Below, piece after piece: positions 1 to 8,500 of a stretch of 64,000 nucleotides of DNA (positions are counted from its first letter, which is position 1; the number at the start of each line of letters is the position of its first letter). A program made the translations under genes and the position numbers. Origin of the DNA: Arcanobacterium_A hippocoleae_A (GTDB lineage Bacteria; Actinomycetota; Actinomycetes; Actinomycetales; Actinomycetaceae); NCBI GenBank assembly GCA_040360365.1, contig CP136412.1; one strand, 5' to 3'. The notes under the pieces are model-generated. The model did not search any database. It was not told the origin of the DNA and saw nothing but the letters and a program-made list of their open reading frames with translations.

Positions 1-430
1 AAATGATTTCGTTGCTTGTTTTTCGTCTCGATTTTCGCTTGCAGCAAGCCTAGTAATTGACTACGGTTTTGGATGTTGAATCGAGTATTTTCCAAATCTG
101 GATCATGACTATCATTTTGGGGAAGCTGATTCAATTCCGATTCGTGTAGGGTATCTGGGAGATTTTCTTCGTCTTTGAAATGTGGATATTGTAAATATTT
201 TTTTCGATACTTAAAAGATTTTGGAGGCAGTTATCATCAAAATCGGAGATAATCGTCATGGTAGGAGAAACATATAGTATGCCTTCTTCGATTTGTGCCT
301 GATTTACTGCTATTTCAATCCATTCAGTATCTTCTGCTTCAATTTCTGGCCATGATTTTTCTGGCCATGATTTTTCATATTTTGGTACGCTTTGCCCGTT
401 TTTAGAGAAAATGTATATTTGTTCATCCAT
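1..430 (-). CDS. Hypothetical protein of the mobile element (3' end missing)
   Basis: The gene starts at an ATG that overlaps the stop codon of the preceding gene (ATGGATGA at 423-430), which implies translational coupling. It reads MDEQIYIFSKNG onward and is acidic and polar. Near 201 a run of seven T (A on the coding strand) appears to have lost one base. In the shifted frame the protein continues (KKYLQYPHFKDEENL) without a stop to the left window edge, so at least about 143 codons are present. I recognise no domain. It follows the ArdC-like gene and its small neighbour, so a role in the element's maintenance or transfer is only an inference. Confidence 0.55.
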
Positions 431-680
431 CGTCTGTGCCTTTAAATGTTTCGATTGCTGCATGTTTTGCGTATACCGTTTTATCTTCTAGGTGTCCGAA
501 AATCAGTAGCGTGTCACCTTTAGATAATCCTTGTGCTTGTAAATGTTTAGCTAAAGGGATATTGGTGATTCGCAGGTTTAGTTGTTTTTGTGTGTGTGGG
601 TGAATAATTGTTGCCCGTCCTTGTTTAGGATCTAGCACGTAGGCGGAATTGAGTGTTGCGATCAGCGCTATTTGTGCCAT
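423..680 (-). CDS. Small hypothetical protein, possibly OB-fold like
   Basis: This 85-codon gene starts (MAQIALIATLNS) inside the 3' end of the ArdC-like gene, overlapping it by about 56 bases, and its stop overlaps the start of the next gene. The segment LSKGDTLLIFGHLEDKTVY resembles the middle of single-stranded-DNA-binding OB folds, which carry a KGD-hydrophobic-G-L pattern. That likeness is weak and the protein is shorter than typical SSB. The tight coupling suggests co-expression with the antirestriction gene. Function unknown. Confidence 0.5.
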   Translation of the reverse strand: MAQIALIATLNSAYVLDPKQGRATIIHPHTQKQLNLRITNIPLAKHLQAQGLSKGDTLLIFGHLEDKTVYAKHAAIETFKGTDDG

Positions 681-1788
681 TATCTTCCCCTGCTTGTAAC
701 GGTTTTAGTGATTTCTGGGGTTTTTCTTTCTCAATATTTTGTGGCTGTGTTTTCAAAATAGATAGATCAGTTTTCAGTTCTGCAGTTTCGATACTCTGAT
801 TTTGTGCTAGTCCTTGATGTGGTGCTATTTCATCGATTAAGGGAAGTACGTGTTCAGATACGCGACTGAATGCTTCGCATATTTGCTCTGTTTTGCTTTC
901 GCCATTCCAGCTTGCAATGTATGTAGCTGATGTATCGGTTAGGCATTGATCTGATATTCCGGCAAGTGCGCAGGTGAGGAATGCAAAAGTTTCAGCTTCT
1001 AGTTCGTATAGCGAGCGGCGTTTTTGATAGTCGGCAATTCCTGTATGCATTATGGCGTGCCCGATTTCATGAGCCAGAGTGCGGAGCTGACTTGCTTGAC
1101 TCATGCGCGAGTCAATCACAATTCTGTGCGAATCGTGAGAGTTGTTGTAGGCGTGGAAACCATTTTCTGAGCCTGCAAATTGATTAGCATCGAAAATGAT
1201 TTCAATATTTTTAAATTGTTTAGATACGTATTGGATGAGTTTTTCTTTTAATTCTCCGGTTTCAAAATCCATTTTTCGGCTAGCTTGAGAGGCAATGCTG
1301 CGCATTTGTTCAGTATCGTCCGTTCCGTCTATGCGAGTTGTGGAGAAAATATCGAAAACTGGGGTTGGTTTTACTCCTACGAAACAGGTGTAGTGTTTAT
1401 CGTCGTATCCATCACTTACTCGTCCTTGGTTTAAATCTTCAAGGTATTCTTGAGATATTTTTCCTTTGGGAGGTAATTCTTTTTGAACTGTTATTGGCGC
1501 GAAAATACGCATTGCTTTTGCGCCCTTTTTCACTTTCCGTCCCTGATGTTGCCATGCTTTGAAACCATTGACTTGAGTTGCGTTTTGAGCAATTAAAAGC
1601 ATTTGATTCTTGGGAGAATATTTTGAAAAGTTATGCTTGATTAAAGGTCTAAAAAGTTTTGTCCAGCCCTGGATAGAAGTGATTTTTTCGATTTTGGTTG
1701 TTAATAATTCTTCAAGTTCTTTAACTTGGGTTTCGCGTTTTTCTCTAAGGTCTTGTTTTTGTGCTTCGGTGTGTTTACGGTTTGCCAT
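625..1788 (-). CDS. ArdC-like antirestriction protein with zinc-peptidase domain
   Basis: The 387-residue protein has an N-terminal ArdC-type domain at about residues 15-130, including KYSPKNQMLLIAQNA and a conserved GFKAWQHQGRKVKKGAKAM stretch. It is followed by a zincin-like metallopeptidase region whose HEIGH motif lies near residue 240. ArdC-type proteins bind single-stranded DNA and protect incoming plasmid DNA from host restriction. A Shine-Dalgarno-like AAGGAAG precedes the ATG at 1788. The C-terminal 100 residues are Gln/Ser/Lys-rich and low in complexity. It sits with relaxase and PcfB-like genes, as expected for a leading-region transfer gene. Family assignment is firm; the actual substrate is unknown. 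Confidence 0.8.
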   Translation of the reverse strand: MANRKHTEAQKQDLREKRETQVKELEELLTTKIEKITSIQGWTKLFRPLIKHNFSKYSPKNQMLLIAQNATQVNGFKAWQHQGRKVKKGAKAMRIFAPITVQKELPPKGKISQEYLEDLNQGRVSDGYDDKHYTCFVGVKPTPVFDIFSTTRIDGTDDTEQMRSIASQASRKMDFETGELKEKLIQYVSKQFKNIEIIFDANQFAGSENGFHAYNNSHDSHRIVIDSRMSQASQLRTLAHEIGHAIMHTGIADYQKRRSLYELEAETFAFLTCALAGISDQCLTDTSATYIASWNGESKTEQICEAFSRVSEHVLPLIDEIAPHQGLAQNQSIETAELKTDLSILKTQPQNIEKEKPQKSLKPLQAGEDNGTNSADRNTQFRLRARS

Positions 1789-1806
1789 AATATTTCTTCC
1801 TTAATT

Positions 1807-2350
1807 TTAGATTTTGTCGATTTTTGGTGCTTGCTTCGGGCTGGTCTGAGTAAGAGATTTATTTACTACCGGTTTGTTTGCATATTTTTCTTGCACGCGA
1901 TTCTTAATCGTTGATTTCAGATCGGAAAGTTTTTCTTTCCGGTTTATCCTTTTTCCAGCCGTGCTTGGGCTTGTGTTAATCCCTGCTTGACGCTATCTAC
2001 ATCGTTTCCTTTGAAGTGGACATAGATTTTTCCGTCTTTGCCTTTTTCAACTGCGAAATCGAGCCCGCGGGTTTTGAAATCTTTTTCAAATCACGAAGTA
2101 AGGTTTTGTCACAAGGCTGGCTGTGCAGGTCGCCGTTATTTGAACGTTGTAAATATTTGACGGTTTGTTGGCCATGCTCAGGGTTAAAAGGTACTGCTGG
2201 TATTTTCTTTACTTGTTCGAGTCCGCTTTTAAGGATTTTCAGCATCATCCCAAGGGTTAGCTGGCCGCATGTGGCACTGATTTTTATGCCACTGTTCATG
2301 ACCGTAGTTACAATTTGGTTTACTATCGGGCTTGGATCAATAGTGGTCAT
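1807..2350 (-). CDS. PcfB-like (DUF3801) conjugation protein, frameshifted
   Basis: The start is ATG at 2350 with GGAAGG upstream. The N-terminal half contains SGIKISATCGQLTLGMMLKI. Two apparent one-base losses, in a T run near 2084 and near 1952, must be restored. The protein then reads through GLDFAVEKGKDGKIYVHFKG and a basic C-terminus (SDLKSTIKNRVQEKY) to the stop at 1807, about 180 residues. This order (helical start, SLKxLLK-like middle, ferredoxin-like strand, basic tail) matches DUF3801/PcfB proteins, which work with the relaxase and coupling protein in Gram-positive conjugative elements. Placement directly after the relaxase gene supports the call. Confidence 0.6.
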
Positions 2351-2378
2351 TTATTTTCCTTCCGTGTTGAAATAGTTT

Positions 2379-3819
2379 TTAGCGATTGTTTTGATTCTTT
2401 TTGGATGCTGGTGTGGTTGTAGAAATCTGTTTTCTTGCATTTATTTTCGCGATTACTTTTTCGTATGTATTTTTCTTTTCAATCGTCTGTGAAAGTTTCT
2501 TTTCTGAAGCGGTAGTTTCCTTGCCGTGATCGAGTGCTTGCTGCCGCTCGATTATTGCTTCAATGATCTTGGTTTCTATTTGTGAAAGCTGATGTTTCAT
2601 GGTGTCAAGAATTTTTTCCCGCTCACTTATAGGCGCATTTATGTATTTCGTGAAAAGATTAGTTACCTGCATTTGGTTTGAAAGATCGCTAACTTTCCGG
2701 TCAATCATCTGGTAGTAGCGTTGCTGAGCTATGGTGTGTCCGCGCCTAATCTGTCCCAGATCATCGACGAAATTGATGTTTTCAAAAGGGTTAGTGCGAG
2801 AAAAATATGTAAAAAGATCTGGTGTGCTTATCTTTTTCCCAGCGTAGTGTCCTTCAATATTTACTGGACGGTATTCCGCACTTTTAGGTAAATACATTCG
2901 ATAATGTGTGCCATAATCTCGCACATGCTCATCATTCACTGTGATAAATTTTGTATCTGGCCATGTGTGGGGTAGCTGTATTTTCCAAAATTCATCATCA
3001 ATTTTTTCCATGAACTTTTTTGAATTATGACCTCGCTGATTTCTATGCGGCCAATGCGTGCGGTTAATGCGGTTTCTGTAAAACCAGCCCCTAGAGTAGA
3101 TCCTCGCAATGGTCTTTTAAATAGTTGTGGTGCATGAAAAAGGATAGATTTTCCGTGGCGAGTAATTGTTATCTCGTGGTCTTTCAGATTTTCTTCGAAA
3201 GATTCCCACGAAAAAGCATTAGTGATGGCATGGTCAATAATTGCTGCCAGCCGCATTTTTTATTATTAGGTTTTGCTTCAGAAAGTATGCCGCCAAGTGT
3301 TTTCGATGGTGCAGATTCCCAATCTTTTTCATCCCATTCATATGTGCGTGAGTATCCTTCACGGCTAGTAATCTCGTTAGAGATACGTCGGTAATCTTTT
3401 GGTGCGCTTCGCTTCATCTCATAATATTTATGAGTGCGGGTATTTCGCGGATGAAAAATAATATGATTATGTATATGCCCACGATCAGTGTGTGTAGAGA
3501 TTGTGTAGTTGTACTCATCTTCTCCACCTAAAATTTCGTGTAAAAATTCCACACCAAGACGGTGAGCTTCTTCTGCTTCAATTTCACCAGGGAGAAAAGA
3601 TTGAATGACGTGGTAGGCTAAAATTTTTCCGCGTCGTGCACCTTCAGCTAAAGCGTCTGCCTCTGTTGCCCGCATTCCTATATAAATTGACTCAGGAATT
3701 GTTGGCAGTCCGCAATTAGATGAGCATAATAGTCCGTCCCTTGTCTTGTCGGGATTGGATATATACTCAATCGCTGTCTTGAGTGTTTTGTAAATCTTCT
3801 TGATTTTTACTACTGCCAT
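2379..3819 (-). CDS. MOBP-type relaxase (MobA-like), frameshifted
   Basis: The likely start is the ATG at 3819 (MAVVKIKKIYKT), which lies inside the 3' end of mobC. The early block TAIEYISNPDKT and the metal-binding histidine cluster HTDRGHIHNHIIFH identify a relaxase that nicks oriT and covalently carries the DNA strand. Single bases seem to be missing near 3259 and 3016. Restored, the protein is about 480 residues with a charged, coiled-coil-like C-terminus (2400-2650) ending in Lys/Asn-rich sequence. The C-terminal half has no motif I know. Gene order mobC-relaxase-pcfB is typical of mobilizable actinobacterial and firmicute elements. Confidence 0.82.
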
Positions 3820-4173
3820 GAGAACTCTTAAAGGTGGAAACGAGAGCGTAAAGTTCTTCGAGCAGCAAAAAATTTCATTCAATTGCGCAAGACTAGCAAA
3901 CCCATCAGTGTTTGCTTTGCGTGCAATTTGATTCACGTTATTCCCAATCGGAGCTAGTGCGCGAGTGATTTCATCGGCAACAGATCTGGAATATGCGACA
4001 GTAACGATGCCGTTCGTTAGAACTTCACGGGCGAATTTTGAAAAATTCTTTTGCCCATATGAGCGCATTCGGCGCTCGACCACGCCCCAATCAGCGTCAG
4101 ACATCCACAAGCTTTTATGTACTTGCCCGGCTCGACGCTTCGAGTTCTCCCCACTAGATTCTTCGCCACACAT
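3767..4173 (-). CDS. mobC: MobC-like relaxosome accessory protein, frameshifted
   Basis: The protein begins MCGEESSGENSKRR and carries a ribbon-helix-helix-like segment (MRSYGQKNFSKFAREVL) followed by APIGNNVNQIARKANTDG, the recognised MobC C-terminal pattern. MobC binds near oriT and helps the relaxase open the strand. A T run near 3868 has probably lost one base. As deposited, this fuses mobC in frame to the relaxase gene. In the restored frame (LLLEELYALVS) mobC ends at 3767 and overlaps the relaxase start by about 50 bases. Confidence 0.72.
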
Positions 4174-4258
4174 GGCTTCTCCTTAATGGGTTTGGGTACT
4201 CCCAAGCATACCAGAGCATCGCGATGGGTGCAGCTTTGTGCTACAAAGGCGTATCTTG

Positions 4259-4364
4259 CTAATAACTTTATACAGGGCTAAAGTCCTATATAAAGTTATT
4301 AGTTGTTTTTCTTTAAATTTCGATGATTTAAAGAAAAATAAATGCGAAATTAGCTTCGCATTTA
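4259..4364. other. Triple-hairpin region, candidate oriT
   Basis: Three perfect inverted repeats follow each other within 106 bases upstream of mobC. They are a 14-bp stem at 4259-4272/4289-4302, a 13-bp stem at 4306-4318/4326-4338 with a 7-base loop, and a 10-bp stem at 4339-4348/4355-4364 with a 6-base loop. They sit in the roughly 460-base gene-free stretch between divergent mobC and the + strand cassette. Origins of transfer usually lie next to mobC/relaxase genes and contain such inverted repeats. No nick-site consensus could be assigned, so oriT is an inference. The hairpins may also act as divergent regulatory sites. Confidence 0.45.
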
Positions 4365-4566
4365 TGCGCAAGCGAAAATCAATTTGTGCATATTAGTTTT
4401 GAAAAACGTGTCTGCTTTTATAATTCGCGCTGCATTTTTTATCTCGTAATTTACGGTTAAATGTATTTAACTTTGCGTGTAAAAAATTTGCTTTTATTTT
4501 CCGCTGTCGCAAATTAGAAATGAATTTTTGTTTTTGAAAATTGTTTTGTATCAGGTACTGCATATT

Positions 4567-4597
4567 TTGAATATAAAAAATGCAAATACGCTATACT
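4567..4597 (+). promoter_or_regulatory. Candidate promoter of the 4634-6035 cassette
   Basis: TTGAAT at 4567-4572 and TATACT at 4592-4597 resemble -35 and -10 boxes, with a somewhat long 19-base spacer. They lie 37 bases ahead of the first cassette gene in strongly A/T-rich DNA. This is a pattern match only. Confidence 0.35.
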
Positions 4598-4633
4598 CCT
4601 TGTTAGGGGTTATGAGGAAGTATCTGTTACTAC

Positions 4634-4972
4634 TTGGAAGTAGGAATAATAGATGCAAAAAATATTGTTAAAGGAAAAGTTGGCGAATTTTTAGCAGAGC
4701 AAGAAACTCGTCTTAAGGCACAAAAAGTTTTGTTGAGGCGTTTTGCTCTTGCATTAGAAAAATATGAATCAAGTATTACAGAACTTGAAACACTCGCTAA
4801 TGAAATCAAAATGCTTGGCATTACACGTACTGAGATAGAATCATTATTCACAATTGATTCCTTAATTATGCAAAAACTTTTTAAACGCAAAGTAAGAAAA
4901 CCAAAACAAGAAGAACAAGAAGAATCTGATATGGAATATTCTCATCAAGAAAATAATTCATATGAGAACTAA
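4634..4972 (+). CDS. Hypothetical protein, charged and helical
   Basis: This is the first gene of a three-gene + strand cassette that runs against the rest of the element. The start appears to be TTG at 4634, since no in-frame ATG exists until well inside. About 112 residues, highly charged, with Lys/Glu heptad-like stretches (AEQETRLKAQKVLLRRFALA) suggesting a coiled coil. It ends in an acidic tail. I recognise no family. The next gene follows within about 20 bases, so co-transcription with the nucleotidyltransferase is likely. Confidence 0.5.
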   Translation: MEVGIIDAKNIVKGKVGEFLAEQETRLKAQKVLLRRFALALEKYESSITELETLANEIKMLGITRTEIESLFTIDSLIMQKLFKRKVRKPKQEEQEESDMEYSHQENNSYEN

Positions 4973-4989
4973 AAAATATGCGAGGAAAA

Positions 4990-5310
4990 ATGGCTACTGT
5001 TTACGCGCAACGTAAAGTCTACTATTTGCCAAGATCTCTTGAGGCTCTTAGTGGTCCTGGTATTTGTGGAGTGGTACATACAGATCCGTTTTATTATTGG
5101 GCACCTGGAGAAAAAAGTTTGGTTCTTGACTCCTATGGCACTATTCGCAGTTTATATATGGCAGTGTTGAATGAAGGTGATACCGCTCAAATTGAGCAAG
5201 TAGTGAATAAAGAACTCCTATTTCTTATATGGCCAGCCTTAACGCTTCCGCAAAAACTTGTGCAAATGTGGGAAACTAAATTCCCGGTCCTAGCTGAAAT
5301 AAAAATATAA
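4990..5310 (+). CDS. Hypothetical protein, possible antitoxin partner
   Basis: I chose the ATG at 4990 because GAGG lies 6 bases upstream; an ATG at 4978 is also in frame. The product is about 107 residues, MATVYAQRKVYYLPRSLE onward, rich in aromatic residues (DPFYYWAPGEKSLVLDSYG), with no domain I know. It ends 11 bases before the AbiEii-like gene. In AbiE systems the gene before the nucleotidyltransferase is the AbiEi antitoxin, but this protein lacks the usual AbiEi winged helix and is too short. Any antitoxin role is an inference from position. Confidence 0.5.
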   Translation: MATVYAQRKVYYLPRSLEALSGPGICGVVHTDPFYYWAPGEKSLVLDSYGTIRSLYMAVLNEGDTAQIEQVVNKELLFLIWPALTLPQKLVQMWETKFPVLAEIKI

Positions 5311-5321
5311 GTTAATAATGA

Positions 5322-6035
5322 ATGATGTATAAAAATTTAAATATTCAAAGAAAAGTATCGAAAATCTTGCTTAAAGCTCTTTCTGAGCATGGGTTTGCAC
5401 TTGCTGGTTCAGGAGCGATTAGAGAACATAACCTAATTACTCGTGCCACTGAAGACATAGATTTGTTTACTATTAAGCAGTATGAAAATACGTTTCAACA
5501 AGCAGTGGAAATCGCTTTAAAAGCAATTCATTCTAACAGTTTTGCAGCGCAAGCAAAATTAAATGGAAGTTTTGCAAGAATCGTCATTGAAATAGACAAT
5601 ACTACGACTTTGACAGTGGATATGGGTGTTGATTTCCGATCTCAAAAACCAGCTGTACTGGAAATTGGACAAGTCCTTTCACTTGAAGATGCGGTTGGGT
5701 CAAAAGTTGCAGCATTATATTCTCGTGGAGAGGATAGAGACTTCCTAGACGTAGATGCAATACGGCAAAGTGAAAAATTTGATGATAAAGAATTAATCCA
5801 TCTGGCAAAGAATATCGATGCGGGGTTTGATTTGAAATATTTTGCAGCACGCTTAAAAGATGCCGAAAAAATCAATATAGAAAGCGTCTCAAAGTACAGT
5901 ATTACAAAACCGCAATTAGACCAGATAAAACACCGCTACACTGTTTGGTGTAATCAAATACTCGAAGCTATGCGGCAGACACCATTCATTCAAAAAATAT
6001 TAGCGAAATTATCGCTCAGAAAGTTCGAAGAATAA
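5322..6035 (+). CDS. AbiEii/AbiGii-like nucleotidyltransferase
   Basis: The 237-residue protein carries nucleotidyltransferase signatures: a GSG turn at residues 29-31 (ALAGSGAIREH), the D-x-D metal site at D45/D47 (TEDIDLF), and a third acidic position near D100 (TVDMGVDF). It also has the LEDAVGSKVAAL and RDFLDVDAI blocks found in AbiEii/AbiGii toxin-family proteins. Characterised members add nucleotides to tRNA or other targets and halt growth, giving phage abortive infection. Here it is the last gene of a small cassette inside a mobile element, consistent with an addiction or defence module. Several ATG codons cluster near 5318-5325, so the exact start is uncertain. Confidence 0.7.
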   Translation: MMYKNLNIQRKVSKILLKALSEHGFALAGSGAIREHNLITRATEDIDLFTIKQYENTFQQAVEIALKAIHSNSFAAQAKLNGSFARIVIEIDNTTTLTVDMGVDFRSQKPAVLEIGQVLSLEDAVGSKVAALYSRGEDRDFLDVDAIRQSEKFDDKELIHLAKNIDAGFDLKYFAARLKDAEKINIESVSKYSITKPQLDQIKHRYTVWCNQILEAMRQTPFIQKILAKLSLRKFEE

Positions 6036-6172
6036 AAAGTGAATATGATGCTAAACATCATTCAACATCGCCTAACTGTTCTGAGCAAGTAAGAAAAGAT
6101 AAGAACACTCGATAATTGGCTTATATGAAGGTTTAATTTGCTAAAATTTTTCTAACATGCTGACGGTCGTGA

Positions 6173-6206
6173 AGCGTGTTGAAAGCAGTGAAATTTTCAA
6201 CACGCT
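6173..6206. promoter_or_regulatory. 12-bp inverted repeat before the nrdH-like remnant
   Basis: A perfect 12-bp stem (6173-6184 with 6195-6206, arms AGCGTGTTGAAA and its complement) has a 10-base loop and ends 11 bases before the ATG at 6218. No T run follows, so it is more likely an operator or RNA structure than a terminator. Confidence 0.4.
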
Positions 6207-6217
6207 AGGATTCTGAA

Positions 6218-6474
6218 ATGGTCACCATATATACCAAAACAACTGCCCACAATGCATTGTAATCAAACGCCAATTTGCTAAAGCCGGCATTGAGTATAAG
6301 AAAATAAATCTAGAACAAAATCCCTAACACGTCATCCTTCTTAAAGCGATGGGATATAAGACTGTACCAGTAGTCTTTGCGGGGATAAACCACTGGGCAG
6401 GATTCAGACCAGAGCTAATTAAAGCTGCTATCAAATCCCAACAATCCAAGTGCAAGCAAAAAGATAATTATTGA
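6218..6474 (+). pseudogene. nrdH: nrdH-like glutaredoxin pseudogene
   Basis: Read from the ATG at 6218, one missing A in the run near 6237 restores MVTIYTKNNCPQCIVIKRQF, with the CPQC redox centre. The frame continues through VPVVFAG and HWAGFRPELIKAA to a stop at 6472-6474. These blocks match NrdH redoxins, the electron donors of class Ib ribonucleotide reductase. An in-frame TAA at 6325-6327 interrupts the protein in its middle, where a single base change from GAA would explain it. Unlike the other breaks in this window, a substitution is involved, so real gene decay is likely. No nrdI/nrdE is next to it. Confidence 0.7.
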
Positions 6475-6546
6475 CTGTGGGTAACATCTGCAGAAAAACA
6501 GGTGATCAGCAAAGTTCTTCAAAGATGCAGTTAAGGGGTGTACAAA

Positions 6547-7643
6547 TCACACAAGACGGAGTTTGACCGGAGCAAGAGTCTCAGGAACTGGTAATTTAGG
6601 TAAGCCATTACTTTTCAGACCATGCATTTCAGTGTTCATAGTCAATGAATGAACCTCATCTAGTGGGCATGCAAGGTCTTTTGCAATTGCAGAACAAGTT
6701 CTGCCCGGTATCGAAGAATCCAATACCACACGAAAAATTCGTGATTGTTCGAACTGCATTGAGCTTCCTGGTTCTCCTGCACGAAAGCCCTTTTGCGAAA
6801 GTGTCTTACACAATAAACGATAATTCCAATCGGACAATCTTCCTGATTCATGCAAAGCATACGTAACGGCCATCGCTGACATTCCAAAGGCATGTCTGTA
6901 GTTGAAAATATCGGTAAGTTTTGGATTAAGTACTGTGTGCTCTAACTGCGCAATTTTCGGAAATAGGAACTCGGACGCGAAGGCATCAGCCTGTTTTTCT
7001 CGTTCCGACCCTGAGTCTATATTGGAACTCTCGTGAAGAACGAGATGTCCGAGTTCGTGCGCAAGGTTAAATCTGGTGCGTTCTGGTGTTTTTAAGCGGG
7101 ATACAAAGACATACGGAGTATGATGAAACCAAAATGATATAGCGTCAATTGTTTGTATATCTATTGGAAGACCTAAAACGCGAATCCCATGCGATTCGCA
7201 CAGTTGAACAAGGTTAGGTAGCGGCTTAGTTCCTAAATTCCAAGCTCCTCGAAGTGTGGTTGCTGCAATCTTTGGATCCATGCCGGCTAAATCTGGCAAA
7301 GATGGTTGAGGAATACTGAATCTATCCCCAATCCATCCGAAAAGTTCTATGCCAAGCTTTGTAATCGAAATAGCCGCTTTTTTTCTTTGGCACGAGTACT
7401 TCGTTTCGACCTAAATTCAACGTTCTCGACACTGACATCAGGAGTAGAACGTTGAATGAAAAAATCTTCTGGGAAATTAAGAATCCAAACAAGATCATTC
7501 AATCGGGAGCTAGGAGCCCCTACCGACTCATAATTGGTGACAGTACGTATATCAACCCCCAATTCGCGAGCAAGTTCACCTTTCGTAAGGTATCTTCTTT
7601 CTCGCGCGGTTTGAATCCTACTTGGAGAAAGGACCTCACGCAT
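6547..7643 (-). CDS. XRE-family regulator fused to ImmA/IrrE peptidase, frameshifted
   Basis: The ATG at 7643 overlaps the stop of the upstream gene by 8 bases. The N-terminus holds a helix-turn-helix (TKGELARELGVDIRTVTNYE). After a probable one-base loss in an A run near 7382, the frame runs on through AAISITKLGIELFGW. It then enters an ImmA/IrrE metallopeptidase domain with FNLAHELGHLVLH (HExxH). Total about 365 residues, the usual length for XRE-ImmA fusions. Such proteins bind a promoter through the HTH and are removed by peptidase action or DNA-damage signals, controlling mobile-element or toxin genes. Coupling to the 7636-8328 gene suggests they form one module. Confidence 0.75.
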
Positions 7644-8328
7644 TGAACGGGATAACCTCGAAATCAACATCGCCACCACCAATATCCAGGGGTTTTGCTT
7701 TGACATCATTAGGAATATATGGGTCGAGAATGATACGTTGCTTCCAGCCACTGAATTCACCGTCGCTAATCCCTACTGGAAGAGACACTTCAGCACGAAT
7801 TTCACTTTCGTCTCGGTGGTACAATAGTACCCAAACTTTATCATGAGCCGGATTTTCGCTATCGTTACCAAGAACGCGAATTAGTTCGTCAATACCGTCT
7901 ATAGCAGGCTGTTCATTAGGCTGACTATGAAGTGCGTGAGCAACTTTTCCTTGCTTTCGCTTTACTTGCGGAAAGCCATCAGTCCTTCCAGTATCAGCAG
8001 TTCCTGCTGCAAAAGATAGGATAATACCACGCTCCTTATTACGCATAAGCGGCTTAAGCGTAGGATCCTCGCTTTCCCAAGACTCGGTGTCCATGTTCGC
8101 AAGACCGGTGCGAGTAACACCGACGGTTGTTATCCATCTTTCGAGACCAGCAGCGGTTTTAGGGTAGAAACTAGTTATTTCTTGGGAACGTGATTCGGCA
8201 ACCTGGATCGCTTCAACCAGCACTTGCAAATCAATGCCAAGATTATCTAGTGCTTTAGCTGCTTCTTCGTGATTCTGATAAATTTTGACATCTTCATTAT
8301 TGTGCAATTCTTGCTGAGCCGACAACAT
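7636..8328 (-). CDS. Hypothetical protein coupled to XRE-ImmA regulator
   Basis: This 230-residue protein begins MLSAQQELHNNEDVKIYQ and is mildly acidic, with no signal peptide or membrane segment. Features I can point to are KTAAGLERWITTVGVTRTGLANM, SFAAGTADTGRTDGFP and a C-terminal strand-rich part (DKVWVLLYHRDESEIRAEVS). I do not recognise a family. Its stop overlaps the start of the XRE-ImmA gene (ATGCGTGA), so the two are almost certainly translated together. In such pairs the partner is often a toxin, an effector or a peptidase substrate; which of these applies is open. Confidence 0.6.
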   Translation of the reverse strand: MLSAQQELHNNEDVKIYQNHEEAAKALDNLGIDLQVLVEAIQVAESRSQEITSFYPKTAAGLERWITTVGVTRTGLANMDTESWESEDPTLKPLMRNKERGIILSFAAGTADTGRTDGFPQVKRKQGKVAHALHSQPNEQPAIDGIDELIRVLGNDSENPAHDKVWVLLYHRDESEIRAEVSLPVGISDGEFSGWKQRIILDPYIPNDVKAKPLDIGGGDVDFEVIPFNA

Positions 8329-8430
8329 AATTAAGTTCCAATCTCGAAGTTATATCTCCTCATATTTTTGCTCAAAATAGGAAATTTTGCAATTCTTCTT
8401 TAGAACTATTTTGAACTTAACTATTTAATC

Positions 8431-8472
8431 ATTCTCTCATCCAGACTAGGTTATTTGTCTGGATGAGAGAAT
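8431..8472. terminator. 16-bp perfect hairpin, likely terminator
   Basis: Arms at 8431-8446 and 8457-8472 are exact complements with a 10-base loop. The hairpin lies just past the stop of the 8501-9130 gene and about 100 bases ahead of the 8328 start. On the transcribed strand it is followed by A/T-rich sequence but no clean T run. Confidence 0.5.
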
Positions 8473-8500
8473 AAGGAAGTTGTAATATTTTCTGTTTTCT

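Noticed and set aside
3184..4173. Natural MobC-relaxase fusion protein
   Set aside because: The junction passes through a T run with a probable lost base; in the restored frame mobC has its own stop and the relaxase its own ATG.
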